Of a stretch of DNA of 37,589 nt, positions 24,882 to 32,698 are shown in pieces. The DNA comes from CAYQDR01 sp964416315 (GTDB taxonomy: Bacteria; Methylomirabilota; Methylomirabilia; Rokubacteriales; DASRDR01). The notes beneath the pieces were generated by a model. That model ran no database searches and had not been told where the DNA came from. It saw nothing but the letters and a program-made list of their open reading frames with translations. Position 1 is the stretch's first letter. Every line of letters begins with the position of its first letter. A program made the translations under genes and the position numbers. The stretch spans positions 1 to 37,589 of the forward strand of contig CAYQDR010000038.1 of the NCBI GenBank assembly GCA_964416315.1. Reading direction: 5' to 3'.

Positions 24882-26529
24882 CTATCGGCGCTGGAACTCG
24901 GGGGATCCAAGGACCAGCGCGGCGATCTTCGAGACGTCCGGCGCCGCCACCGGGTCGTCCAGGGTCGCGCGCAGCACGGCCGGCTCCCGCAGGGCATCCC
25001 CGAGGACGGCGCGGGTCTCCGGCGACACCTCGCCGCCGACGAGCGCGAGGATCAGCCGGTCGGCGATCCCCTCGGGGTCGGCGTCCCCCCCCCACGATCG
25101 CCTCGAGGTCCGCGCTCGTGGCGGGGAGCCGGTTCGCGGCGAGCGCGTGCGCGAAGTTGAGCCGGGCCAGGAGGCCTCCGGGGCTCGTCCAGGCCTCGGC
25201 GCGGTCGGCGTATCCGGTCGGGGCCTGGGCGGCGTAGAGCGGCTGGCCCATCCCGAGCAGGGCCCGCTGGACCGGGAGGCCGGCGTTCGTGTCCGCGCCC
25301 AGCGCCCGGAGCGCGCTCGCGGTGAACTCGAGCGGGGTCTTGACCTTGGCCCGGTACGCCGCTTCGGAGAAGAACTCCGGCGACCGCACGACCGCGCGGA
25401 CCAGCGCGCGGATGTCACCGCCGGTCTCCTGGAAGACGCCGGCCACCCGCTCGACGAGCGCGGGCGGCGGGTCATCGGCGACGAGCCGCCGCGCGAGCTT
25501 GGTCGCGATGAGGCGTGCCGTCGCGGGATGCCACGCCACGAGGTCGAGGACCCGCTCGCCCTCCTCGCGGCCGCCGCCGGCGGGGAAGGCCTGGCCGAGG
25601 ATCGTCTTCGGGCCGCGGTCGTGGGCCCGCGGATCGAACACGAAGCCGCCGCCCGAGCGGGGGTGGCCGGGGCGCGGATGGTCGATCGTCCAGCCGGTGA
25701 ACGCCCGCGCGACGGCGACCACGTCCGCCTGGGTGTAGCCGCCGTCCACCCCGAGGGTGTGGAGCTCGAGCAACTCCCGGGCGTAGTTCTCGTTGAGCCC
25801 GGACCGCCGCTCGCCGAGCCGTGCGTCCGGCGCCACGGAGAGCCACGCGTCGAGGTAGAAGAGCATCGCGGGATGCCGGGCGACGGCGCCGAGGAGATCC
25901 CGAAACCGGCCGAGGGCCTGGGGGCGGATCGCCTCCCGCTCGTAGGCCGGCAGGTAGTAGCGCACCGTCCCCTTCCCCGCAAAGACGTTGAAGTGGTTCA
26001 ACCAGAACTCCACCATCACCTCGAGGAGCTGCCGCTCGCTGTAGACGGCGCGGAGGACGCGGGCTTGCTGGAGCTCGCCGATCAGGCGCTGCGGGGTTCG
26101 CTCCGGCCGCATCTCCATCCCCTGGCGCCGCGTGAGGTTCGGCGGGGGGTAGGCGTCCATGAGGGCACGGGGGCTCATCGTGGGGACGCCGAGGCGCGCC
26201 AGGCGGGCCTCCACGGCCGGGTCGGCGAGCCGCTCGGGCGCGAGCTGGGCCTCGATCCAGGCGGCCACGCCCATCCGCTCGACCGCCTCGACGTCCCCCG
26301 GGCGCGGGCCGTAGCCGAGCCGCCCCAGGGCGTGGAGGACCCGCTGGCGCTCGGTGAGGGGCGACGGCGGGAGCGCGGGGACGGTCACGACCGCGGGGCC
26401 GCCCGGCGCGGCGACGGGCCGCGCGGGCGCCGCCGGGGCCGAGCACCCCGCGAGCGCCAGCGCCAGCCCCAGGGCGAGGACCACCGCCACGAACAGATGG
26501 GCGGGGCGCGTCGGGGCGGGCCGGGTCAT
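24882..26529 (-). CDS. DUF1800 family lipoprotein, frameshifted in a G9 tract
   Basis: From ATG 26529 the protein has a lipoprotein signal with lipobox LAGC (C29), then a DUF1800 domain with FWLNHFNVFAGKG, LDAWLSVAPDARLG, NENYARELLELHTLGVDGGY and ARAFTGWTIDHP. The frame runs intact to the G9 tract (9 C on the plus strand, 25085-25093). There it shifts, so the remaining family-like C-terminus (DADPEGIADRLILALVGGEV to SPEFQRR, stop at 24882) lies in another frame. Eight Gs would restore one ORF of about 549 residues. The cause is either an indel error or a phase-variable tract. It precedes DUF1501 on the same strand. Confidence 0.83.
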
Positions 26530-26591
26530 CGCACGTTCTGCTCCTGCCGCGCTTAGACGCCAGGCGTGCGCCGCCATTCAGACCCCCGCGT

Positions 26592-26776
26592 CCTCAGGGT
26601 CCGTGAAGAAATGGCGGGCGGGTCCGAAACCCGACTCTCGCCGCCCGGGCTTCTCGCAACGCTCCCGTCATTCGCCTCGCGGCCGTGGCGTTCCGCTCCG
26701 AGCCGCGGCTTTGCCGCGGCACCCTCTGGGGGAGGGCCGGGAGGGGGCCGTCGAGGCCCCCTCCCGATGAACTCAG
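26592..26776. repeat. Dispersed 185-bp repeat, copy A
   Basis: Nearly identical to 37010-37197, same orientation, with only scattered changes and one 3-base gap. It begins CCTCAG, contains GTGAAGAAATGGCGGGCGGG near the left end and ends GATGAACTCAG. Its right end includes an 11-bp stem with a 5-nt loop (GGGAGGGGGCC/GGCCCCCTCCC, 26740-26766). The TGA stop of the ClpS-like gene (26773-26775, minus) lies inside its right terminus. No credible protein is encoded. Confidence 0.85.
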
Positions 26777-27102
26777 GCCTCCGCCAGCGTGACCTGGAGG
26801 CCGATCTCCGTCAGGATCCGGGCCACCCGCTCGCATTCGGGGCGCGGGCCGACGCGCACCACCGCCTTCCCCTCGTTGTGGACCCGCCACGCGATCGACA
26901 TCCCGTCGTCGTACGAGCAGCCGATCGCCTTCATGAGCTGGTTGGCGACCTGGTCGAAGGTGTGACAGTCGCAGTTCCAGAGGATCGTCAGCCACGGCGG
27001 CGGGAGCGTGGTCTCCTTGTCGGTCTCCTCCTCGATCTCCGGCCGCGTGAGGGTCTCGGCGTCTGGTCGGCTCATGGCCGTCCGGCCCCGGAGGTCGGTC
27101 AT
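26773..27102 (-). CDS. clpS: ClpS-like Clp protease adaptor
   Basis: 109 residues; residues about 37-109 match ClpS: WLTILWNCDCHTFDQVANQL, then WRVHNEGKAVVRVGPRPECERV. ClpS delivers N-degron substrates to ClpAP. Of the N-end-residue pocket, N43, D45 and H75 align with E. coli N34, D36 and H66, but the position of D35 is C44, and a second cysteine (C46) replaces the usual Tyr. Specificity may therefore differ. The acidic N-terminal tail is longer than usual. The ATG 27102 overlaps the stop of the dehydrogenase as ATGA; an internal Met at 27075 is an alternative start. The stop codon is contributed by the dispersed repeat. Confidence 0.82.
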   Translation of the reverse strand: MTDLRGRTAMSRPDAETLTRPEIEEETDKETTLPPPWLTILWNCDCHTFDQVANQLMKAIGCSYDDGMSIAWRVHNEGKAVVRVGPRPECERVARILTEIGLQVTLAEA

Positions 27103-28124
27103 GCGGCACCCTCCGGGAAGACGGTGACCTTGATCGCCTCGGGCCGGCGGTGCGCCAGGAGCCCCTCCTCGAGGCGCCCGAGCGGGAAGCGGTGGGTGAC
27201 GAGGGGCGCCACCTCGATCGCCCCCTCGGCGAGGAGCTGGAGCGCGTCGCCGAACTCGTGCCGGTAGATCATGGATCCCCGCACCTCGATCTCGCGGCGC
27301 ACCAGCCAGAAGAACTCCACCGTCGCCGGGGCGTGCGGGAGGCCGGTCAGCACGACGCGCCCGCCGGGCCGCACGAAGCCGACCCGCCCGAGGACCAGCT
27401 CGACGGCCGCCGCTGTCCCGGCCGTCTCGACGACGAGATCCACGCCGTCACGCCCCGAGAGCGCGCGGGCCGAGGCGACCGGGTCGCCCGCACCCAGCGC
27501 CACCGTCCCGTCCGCGCCGAGCTCGCGCGCGACCCCGAGCCGGCGCTCGGTCCGGCTGACCACGAGGACCCGGCACCCCCGCGCCCGGAGGACCTGGAGC
27601 GCGAGGAGGCCGAGCGTGCCCGCCCCGACGACGGCGGCCGTCTCCCCGGCCCGCGGCGCCCCGCGGCCGACCGCGCGCGCGACGACCGCCAGCGGCTCGG
27701 CGAGGACGAGCCGGTCGTCGGGCAAGCCGGCCGGCGCCCGCCAGCAGGCGCGCTCCGGGAGCACGGCGAGCTCCGCGAAGCCCCCGGCCCGATCGATCCC
27801 GACGGCGGTTCGCGCGAGGCAGAGGTTGCCGCTCCCCTCCTGGCAGAGGTCGCACGCCCCGCAGCCCCAGTTCGGCTCCACCGCGACGCGGTCGCCGACC
27901 GCGACCCGCCCGACGCCAGGCCCGACCGCCGCGACCTCGCCGACGAACTCGTGGCCGGGCGTGAGCGGGTAGCGAACGGGTCGCTCGCCCGTCCAGATCC
28001 GGTAGTCGGTCCCGCAGATGCCGGCCGCCGACACCCGGATCAGCACCTCGCCGGGACCCGCAACGGGCGCCTCCACGCTCTCGACGCGAAGGTCCCGTGG
28101 CGCCCGGAGAACGGCGGCTCTCAT
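27099..28124 (-). CDS. Zinc-dependent alcohol dehydrogenase (MDR family)
   Basis: 341 residues. Catalytic zinc ligands are C37 (GICGTD), H58-E59 (GHEF) and the acidic residue near 143 (LAEPLAVV). The structural zinc site is C88, C91, C94, C102 (CGACDLCQEGSGNLC). The Rossmann motif is AVVGAGTLGLLALQVL. It oxidises an alcohol or polyol with NAD(P), in the sorbitol/threonine-dehydrogenase-like branch; the substrate is unresolved. It is followed by an overlapping clpS-like gene and preceded by the truncated CoA-transferase, with a palindromic repeat just upstream of its ATG. Confidence 0.88.
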   Translation of the reverse strand: MRAAVLRAPRDLRVESVEAPVAGPGEVLIRVSAAGICGTDYRIWTGERPVRYPLTPGHEFVGEVAAVGPGVGRVAVGDRVAVEPNWGCGACDLCQEGSGNLCLARTAVGIDRAGGFAELAVLPERACWRAPAGLPDDRLVLAEPLAVVARAVGRGAPRAGETAAVVGAGTLGLLALQVLRARGCRVLVVSRTERRLGVARELGADGTVALGAGDPVASARALSGRDGVDLVVETAGTAAAVELVLGRVGFVRPGGRVVLTGLPHAPATVEFFWLVRREIEVRGSMIYRHEFGDALQLLAEGAIEVAPLVTHRFPLGRLEEGLLAHRRPEAIKVTVFPEGAA

Positions 28125-28125
28125 C

Positions 28126-28160
28126 CCCTCACCTTACCCTCTCCCCCGGCGGGGGAAGGG
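28126..28160. repeat. Dispersed palindromic repeat (CoA-transferase/dehydrogenase gap)
   Basis: CCCTCACCTTA then CCCTCTCCCCC-GGC-GGGGGAAGGG. Read on the minus strand it supplies the codons for the last residues and the TAA of the truncated CoA-transferase, and it ends 2 bp before the dehydrogenase ATG. Confidence 0.72.
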
Positions 28161-28736
28161 CATGCGCCAGTGGTGGGCGATCAGCGTCGCGACCGCCGCC
28201 TCCGCGCCCGCGAGGGCCCACGCCTGGGGCACGCCGATCCGGAGCGGTGGGCGGTCGCGGTCGCCGCACACGAACGCGACGCCCCCGGCCGCCATGAGGG
28301 TGAGGTCCGTGGCCTTCCAGGCCGCCCGCGGCCCCGTCTGGCCGAACGGCGTGATCGAGGTGAGGATCAGCGCCGGGTGGTCGCGGCTGAGCGCCGCCCA
28401 GCCGAGCCCCCGCGCCGCGAGATGGCCCGGCGGGAACGACTCGAGGACGAAGTCCGCGCCCCCGAGGAGCCGGCGCAGGGACGCGCGGTCCGCCTCCGTC
28501 TCGAGGTCGAGCACGACGCTCCGCTTGCCGAAGTTCCCCGGCAGCCACGTGAGGCTCCGCGTGGGCCCGGGACGGTCGCCCGCCCAGGGCAAGCGCCGGC
28601 GGCCGTCGTCGCCTCCGGGCGGTTCGATCTTGATCACCTCGACCCCGAGGTCGCCGAGCAGGCGGCCCGCGAGCGCGCCGCGCTCGTCGGTGAGGTCGAG
28701 CGCTCGATACCCCGCGAGGGGTCCGTGTGCACTCAC
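28134..28736 (-). pseudogene. CaiB/BaiF-type CoA-transferase, C-terminally truncated
   Basis: 200 residues from GTG 28736 (overlapping the SDR TGA as GTGA). It is a class III CoA-transferase N-terminal half: GYRALDLTDERGALAGRLLG, LGVEVIKIEPPGGDDGRR, LDLETEADRASLRRLL and FGQTGPRAAWKATDLTLMAA, whose aspartate in ATDL is the expected catalytic residue. Normal members have about 400 residues; the second domain is absent. The last codons (MPFPRRGRG, TAA) are encoded by the palindromic repeat at 28126-28160, so the gene runs into the repeat. It is probably inactive, although a half-length protein may still be made. Confidence 0.78.
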
Positions 28737-29500
28737 CCCGCCAGGTGGCCTCCGTCGATGAAGACGGTCTCCCCTGTCATGAAGTCGGACGCGGGCGAGG
28801 CGAGGTAGACGACGAGCGGGCCGATCTCCTCCGGCTTCCCCAACCGCCGGAGCGGTACGTCCCGGAGCAGGCGCTCGCGGATCCGCTCGTCGCCGAACGC
28901 CTGCGCGTTCATCGGCGTCAGGAACCACCCGGGCGCGATCGCGTTCACCTGGATGTTGTGGCGCGCCCACTCCACGGCGAGCGTCCGCGTCAGCGCGATG
29001 ATCCCGCCCTTCGAGGCGCTGTAGGCCGTGTACCCCGGGAGCCCGTGGGCGCCGAGCACGGAGGCGAGGTTGATCACCTTCCCGGCCTTCCGCGCGATCA
29101 TCGCCGGACCGACGGCGCGGCAGCAGTTGAAGGTCCCCGTCAGGTTGGTCTCGAGCACCGCCCGCCACTCCTCGGGCGGCGTCTCGACGAGGGGCTTCAC
29201 GATGGCGACCCCCGAGTTGTTGACCAGGACATCGAGACGGCCGAGCGCGTCCAGCACGCGCCCGACCGCTCCCTCCACCTCGGCGGGTCGAGTGACGTCC
29301 GCGGCCAGGACCAGGGCGCGGCGCCCCAGGGCGAGGACGCCGGCGGCCGTCTCCTCGAGGTCGTCCTTGGAGCGCCCGAGGAGCCCGAGGTCCGCCCCGG
29401 CCTCCGCGAGCGCCAGGGCCATCGCGCGGCCGAGCCCGCGGCTCGCCCCGGTGACGATCGCCCCGCGTCCGTCGAGCCGGAGCTGGTCGAAGACCCCCAC
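28733..29500 (-). CDS. Short-chain dehydrogenase/reductase
   Basis: 255 residues with TGASRGLG (17-24), NNSG (94-97) and the catalytic set S147, Y160, K164 (YSASKGG). The C-terminal APGWFLTPMNA and TGETVFIDGGH are typical of classical SDRs. It probably acts on a hydroxyacyl or sugar-like substrate; the clustering with a CoA-transferase and an acyl-CoA ligase suggests fatty or aromatic acid catabolism. The start is GTG 29500, as no nearer ATG fits. The Shine-Dalgarno is distant. Confidence 0.85.
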   Translation of the reverse strand: MGVFDQLRLDGRGAIVTGASRGLGRAMALALAEAGADLGLLGRSKDDLEETAAGVLALGRRALVLAADVTRPAEVEGAVGRVLDALGRLDVLVNNSGVAIVKPLVETPPEEWRAVLETNLTGTFNCCRAVGPAMIARKAGKVINLASVLGAHGLPGYTAYSASKGGIIALTRTLAVEWARHNIQVNAIAPGWFLTPMNAQAFGDERIRERLLRDVPLRRLGKPEEIGPLVVYLASPASDFMTGETVFIDGGHLAG

Positions 29501-29518
29501 GACCGATGGTCAGATACT

Positions 29519-29543
29519 CCCTCTCCCCCACTGGGGGAGAGGG
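29519..29543. repeat. Palindromic repeat, hairpin part only
   Basis: CCCTCTCCCCC-ACT-GGGGGAGAGGG, the hairpin half of the dispersed palindrome family, without the CCCTCAC left part. It lies between the acyl-CoA ligase stop and the SDR start. Confidence 0.7.
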
Positions 29544-29558
29544 GAGCGATGAATCGCG

Positions 29559-31367
29559 TCAGGTCGCATACAAGGACTCGATCAGGTCCGCGTACTTCGT
29601 GTTGACGACCTTGCGCTTGACCTTGAGGGTCGGGGTCAGCTCGCCGCCTTCCTGGGTGAAGTCCTCCGGGAGCACCGCGAACCGCTTGACGGTGGCGTAC
29701 GAGGCCAGGTGTCCGTTGACGCGCTCGACGATCTGACGCACCCGCTCGCTCACGGCCGGGTTGCGCACGAGCTCGGCGACGGGCTTGTCCGCCAGTCCCG
29801 CGTTCCGGGCGAACTTGGCGAGCTCCTCGGGGTTCAGCGTGATGAGCGCGATGGGGTACGGCCGGCGGTCCCCGTACACGAGTGCCTGGCTCACGAACGG
29901 GTCGCCCTTGAGCAGGTTCTCGATGTGCTGCGGGGCGACGTAGCTCCCCCCGGCCGTCTTGATGAGGTCCTTCTTCCGGTCCGTGATGCGGAGGAACCCC
30001 TCCGTATCGATCTCCCCGATGTCGCCGGTGTGGAACCAGCCGTCGGGCTTGAACACCTCGGCGGTCTCCTCCGGCTTCCGGTAGTAGCCCTTCGCGATGT
30101 TCGGGCCACGCCCCAGGATCTCGCCATCCTCGGCGATCCGGAGCTCGACGCCCGGGAACGCCTGCCCGACCGTGCCGAACTTGAAGCGCGTCGGCCGGTT
30201 CACACTGAGGATCGGGCACGTCTCGGTGAGCCCGTAGCCCTCGAGCACGAGGATGCCGAGCGCGTGGAAGAACTCGGCGATCTCCTTCGCGAGCGGTGCG
30301 CCCCCCGAGAAGCAGAAACGGAGGCGGCCGCCGAGCCCGGCGTGGATCTTGGAGAAGACCAGCCTGTGCGCGATCCCGTGCTGGAGCTTCAGGCCGACCG
30401 GCAAACTCCGGCCGGTGCGGGCGCGCTCGCCCGCCCGGCGGCCGACGCCGAGCGCCCAGTAGAAGATCCTCTTCTTCGCGGGCGACGCTGCCTCCACCCC
30501 GGAGAGGACCTTGGCGTAGACCTTCTCGAAGACCCGCGGGACCGAGCAGATGAAGTGCGGCCGCACCTCCTTGAGGTTCTCCGGCAGCTTCTCCAGGCTC
30601 TCGGCGAACGCCGTGACGAGTCCCTTGTGCACCCCCGCGAGCGCCTCGAGACGCGCGAACGAATGGGCGAGCGGCAGGAACAGGAGGTGGACGTCTCCCT
30701 CCTTGATGTCCGTCATGACCTCCGCCTCCGCACGCAGCGCCGCCAGGTGGTTCCCGTGGGTCTGGACGACACCCTTGGGATGCCCGGTCGTCCCCGAGGT
30801 GTAGACGATCGTGGCCACGTCGTCCGCCGACCCGGCCGCGGTGCGCTCGGCGAGGGTCCGCTCGTGCTGGGCGCGGCTCTGCCGCCCGAGCCCTCGGAGG
30901 CCCGCCCAGTCGAGGGCCCGCGGGCCCCGGCCGGCCGCGGCGGCCGGGACGGCGCCCTGGACCAGCACGACGGACTCCAGGCCCCGCATCTCCTTGGTGG
31001 CCGCGAGCACCTTGTCGAGTTGCCCCGCGTCCTCGACGAAGATCGTCTTCGCCCCCGAGTCGTTGACGATGTACGCGATCTCGCTCGGGGGATAGCTCGG
31101 GTAGATCGGGATCGTCACGCACCCCGCCGAGAAGATCGCGAAGTCGGCCCGCACCCACTCCGCGCGGCTCTGCGACAAGAGCGCGACCGCGTCCCCGCGC
31201 TGCCGGCCGAGGGCGATGAGCCCGAGCGCCAGCTCGCGCACCTCGTCGCCCAGCGCCTGCCAGGACACCGGGGTCCAGGCCCCTCCCGCCTTCACCAGCT
31301 GGGCCGGCCGGTCTCCGAGCCGTTCCACCCGCTCCCAGAACAGTCGTGCGAGCGTGTCCACTGCCAT
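29559..31367 (-). CDS. Long-chain acyl-CoA synthetase (FadD15-like)
   Basis: 602 residues from ATG 31367 (a GTG immediately upstream is an alternative). Adenylation motifs: YTSGTTGHPKGVV (189-201), EGYGLTETCP, GWFHTGDIG and DRKKDLIKTAGG, with the C-terminal lysine region LKVKRKVVNTKY. It activates fatty acids to acyl-CoA through an acyl-adenylate, at the inner face of the membrane in related proteins. It is divergent from the phasin gene, and the products could feed the PHA cluster through beta-oxidation intermediates. Confidence 0.92.
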   Translation of the reverse strand: MAVDTLARLFWERVERLGDRPAQLVKAGGAWTPVSWQALGDEVRELALGLIALGRQRGDAVALLSQSRAEWVRADFAIFSAGCVTIPIYPSYPPSEIAYIVNDSGAKTIFVEDAGQLDKVLAATKEMRGLESVVLVQGAVPAAAAGRGPRALDWAGLRGLGRQSRAQHERTLAERTAAGSADDVATIVYTSGTTGHPKGVVQTHGNHLAALRAEAEVMTDIKEGDVHLLFLPLAHSFARLEALAGVHKGLVTAFAESLEKLPENLKEVRPHFICSVPRVFEKVYAKVLSGVEAASPAKKRIFYWALGVGRRAGERARTGRSLPVGLKLQHGIAHRLVFSKIHAGLGGRLRFCFSGGAPLAKEIAEFFHALGILVLEGYGLTETCPILSVNRPTRFKFGTVGQAFPGVELRIAEDGEILGRGPNIAKGYYRKPEETAEVFKPDGWFHTGDIGEIDTEGFLRITDRKKDLIKTAGGSYVAPQHIENLLKGDPFVSQALVYGDRRPYPIALITLNPEELAKFARNAGLADKPVAELVRNPAVSERVRQIVERVNGHLASYATVKRFAVLPEDFTQEGGELTPTLKVKRKVVNTKYADLIESLYAT

Positions 31368-31408
31368 CACTGCGCCCCCCTGCCCCGCAACCTCGCGGAT
31401 CTATTTGT

Positions 31409-31460
31409 GATAACGCATTGCGTGAAAACAGCTTGACGTGCCATGACGCAGCGTGTTATC
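31409..31460. promoter_or_regulatory. Divergent acyl-CoA ligase/phasin promoter region
   Basis: For the phasin, TTGACG (31433-31438) is followed 12 bp later by GCGTGTTATC (31451-31460), with the -10 expected within it. For the ligase (minus strand), GCGTTATC lies at 31416-31409. Between them is the 11-bp palindrome ACGCATTGCGT (31413-31423). GCGTGTTATC recurs upstream of phaB at 32663-32672, 11 bp after TTGATC. Confidence 0.5.
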
Positions 31461-31547
31461 GTCTGGCCAGCGATGAGAACATCCCGAAACCCCGGTCGCC
31501 GCCGTCAGGCCAGGCCCACGACCGCCGACGGCAGAAGGAGACGCACC

Positions 31548-32015
31548 ATGCCGACCAAGTCCCAGCCCGAGACCCAGGCCCCGATGGGCGCCGAGCTCTT
31601 CACCGACATGCACGCCAAGGCGCTCGAGGCGTTCGGGGCGTTCGCCCAGACGAACCAGCGCGTCCTGCAAGGCTTCGTGGACCTCTCCGTGGCCACGGCC
31701 AAGGAAGGCATGCGGGCCTACGCCGAGCTCCAGTCGGCCGCGCTCGAGGCCGCCCGGACCGCGCAGCCGGGGACCACGATCCAGAACCCGACGATCGAGG
31801 ATCTGCAGAGCGATCCCTTCAGCTGGTATCAGAAGGGCCTCCTCGCGACGGTTGACAGCACCCAGAAGGCCTTCCGGCTCCTCGAGGCCAACGCCCAGGT
31901 CGTGACGCGCAGCGCCGAGCGCCTCCAGGCGTCCACCGAGCGGACCGGCAAGGAGATCCAGGAGGCCCTCACGTCGTACATCGGCCGGCTCCGCGAGATC
32001 TACGCCCGCAACTAG
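31548..32015 (+). CDS. phaP: Phasin-family protein
   Basis: 155 residues beginning MPTKSQPETQAPMGAELFTD, an alpha-helical, amphipathic protein with ALEAFGAFAQTNQRVLQGFV and a C-terminal coiled region (AERLQASTERTGKEIQEALT). Phasins coat PHA granules. AGAAGGAG lies 8 bases before the chosen ATG 31548; the open frame upstream to 31443 is in the promoter and is discounted. Its place next to phaR and phaB supports the call. Confidence 0.8.
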   Translation: MPTKSQPETQAPMGAELFTDMHAKALEAFGAFAQTNQRVLQGFVDLSVATAKEGMRAYAELQSAALEAARTAQPGTTIQNPTIEDLQSDPFSWYQKGLLATVDSTQKAFRLLEANAQVVTRSAERLQASTERTGKEIQEALTSYIGRLREIYARN

Positions 32016-32038
32016 CTTCCCGGCCCCGCCGGGATCGC

Positions 32039-32069
32039 GTCGGAGGGGGGCTTCCCGCCCCCCTCCGAC
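32039..32069. terminator. Bidirectional terminator between phasin and phaR
   Basis: A perfect 12-bp stem, GTCGGAGGGGGG with CCCCCCTCCGAC, and a 7-nt loop, between the convergent phasin and PhaR-like genes. Confidence 0.75.
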
Positions 32070-32074
32070 CGCGT

Positions 32075-32563
32075 CTACCGCCCGAGCCGCGCCTCGAGCT
32101 CGCGCAGCCGGGCCTTGAGCGCCGCGACCTCCGCCCGTAGCTCCTCCAGCTCGCCGTGCGCCTGGGACTCGGCCGGCTTGGGCGGCTCCGAGACCGCCGG
32201 CCACCACCCCGCCCGGCTCCCCCACTCGCGCAGGACCCGCTCCGTCTCCCGCTGGCTCGCCACGATGCCGGAGAGGCTCGCCTGGAGCGACTGCTGGACG
32301 AAGTCCTGCCAGGCCTCGCCGTGCTTGATGAGCTGGTGGAGGAACGAAGCCGGGAGCGACGAGCGGCGGTCGCGCTCGTTCTCGAGGAGGATCTGCGCCA
32401 GGGTCAGGGTCGTCAGGTCCTCGCCGGACACCGCGTCCACCACCCGGATCTCCCGGCCCTGCCGGATCAGCTCCTCCAGCTCCTCCAGCGTGACGTAGCG
32501 GCTGCGGCTCTGGTCGTAGAGCTTGCGGTTGGCGTAGCGCTTGATGAGGACCGGCTCGTCCAT
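32075..32563 (-). CDS. phaR: PhaR-type PHA synthesis regulator
   Basis: 162 residues from ATG 32563. The N-terminus IKRYANRKLYDQSRSRYVTL, then EELEELIRQGREIRVVDAVSGED, is the PHA-accumulation regulator DNA-binding domain; residues about 60-110 are the second accumulation-associated region, and the C-terminus (ELEELRAEVAALKARLRELE) is a coiled coil. PhaR represses phasin and PHA genes until granules form and titrate it. A -10-like TAGACT (32591-32586, minus) with TTTGCG 17 bp upstream precedes it. The annotated frame could start further upstream at GTG 32596, but ATG 32563 begins right before the conserved domain. Confidence 0.86.
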   Translation of the reverse strand: MDEPVLIKRYANRKLYDQSRSRYVTLEELEELIRQGREIRVVDAVSGEDLTTLTLAQILLENERDRRSSLPASFLHQLIKHGEAWQDFVQQSLQASLSGIVASQRETERVLREWGSRAGWWPAVSEPPKPAESQAHGELEELRAEVAALKARLRELEARLGR

Positions 32564-32645
32564 CGGCGCGCCCCGGTTCGGGCCCCAGTCTAACACCGCG
32601 CGTCATCGCCGCAAAGCGCCCCGCCGCCCCCGCGTCCGCCCAGGA

Positions 32646-32673
32646 TTGATCGCCGTCCGATCGCGTGTTATCA
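32646..32673 (+). promoter_or_regulatory. phaB promoter
   Basis: TTGATC (32646-32651), then GCGTGTTATC (32663-32672). The same 10-mer occurs at the phasin promoter, with similar spacing from its -35, so the two storage genes probably share a promoter type or regulator. Confidence 0.45.
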
Positions 32674-32698
32674 GGGAAGGCGTCAAGGGGGGCCGCCC

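Noticed and set aside
26594..27109. Minus-strand ORF over the dispersed repeat ending in RTRPPFLHGP
   Set aside because: A similar ORF is found over copy B only because the DNA is repeated; no Shine-Dalgarno or domain, so it is treated as non-coding.
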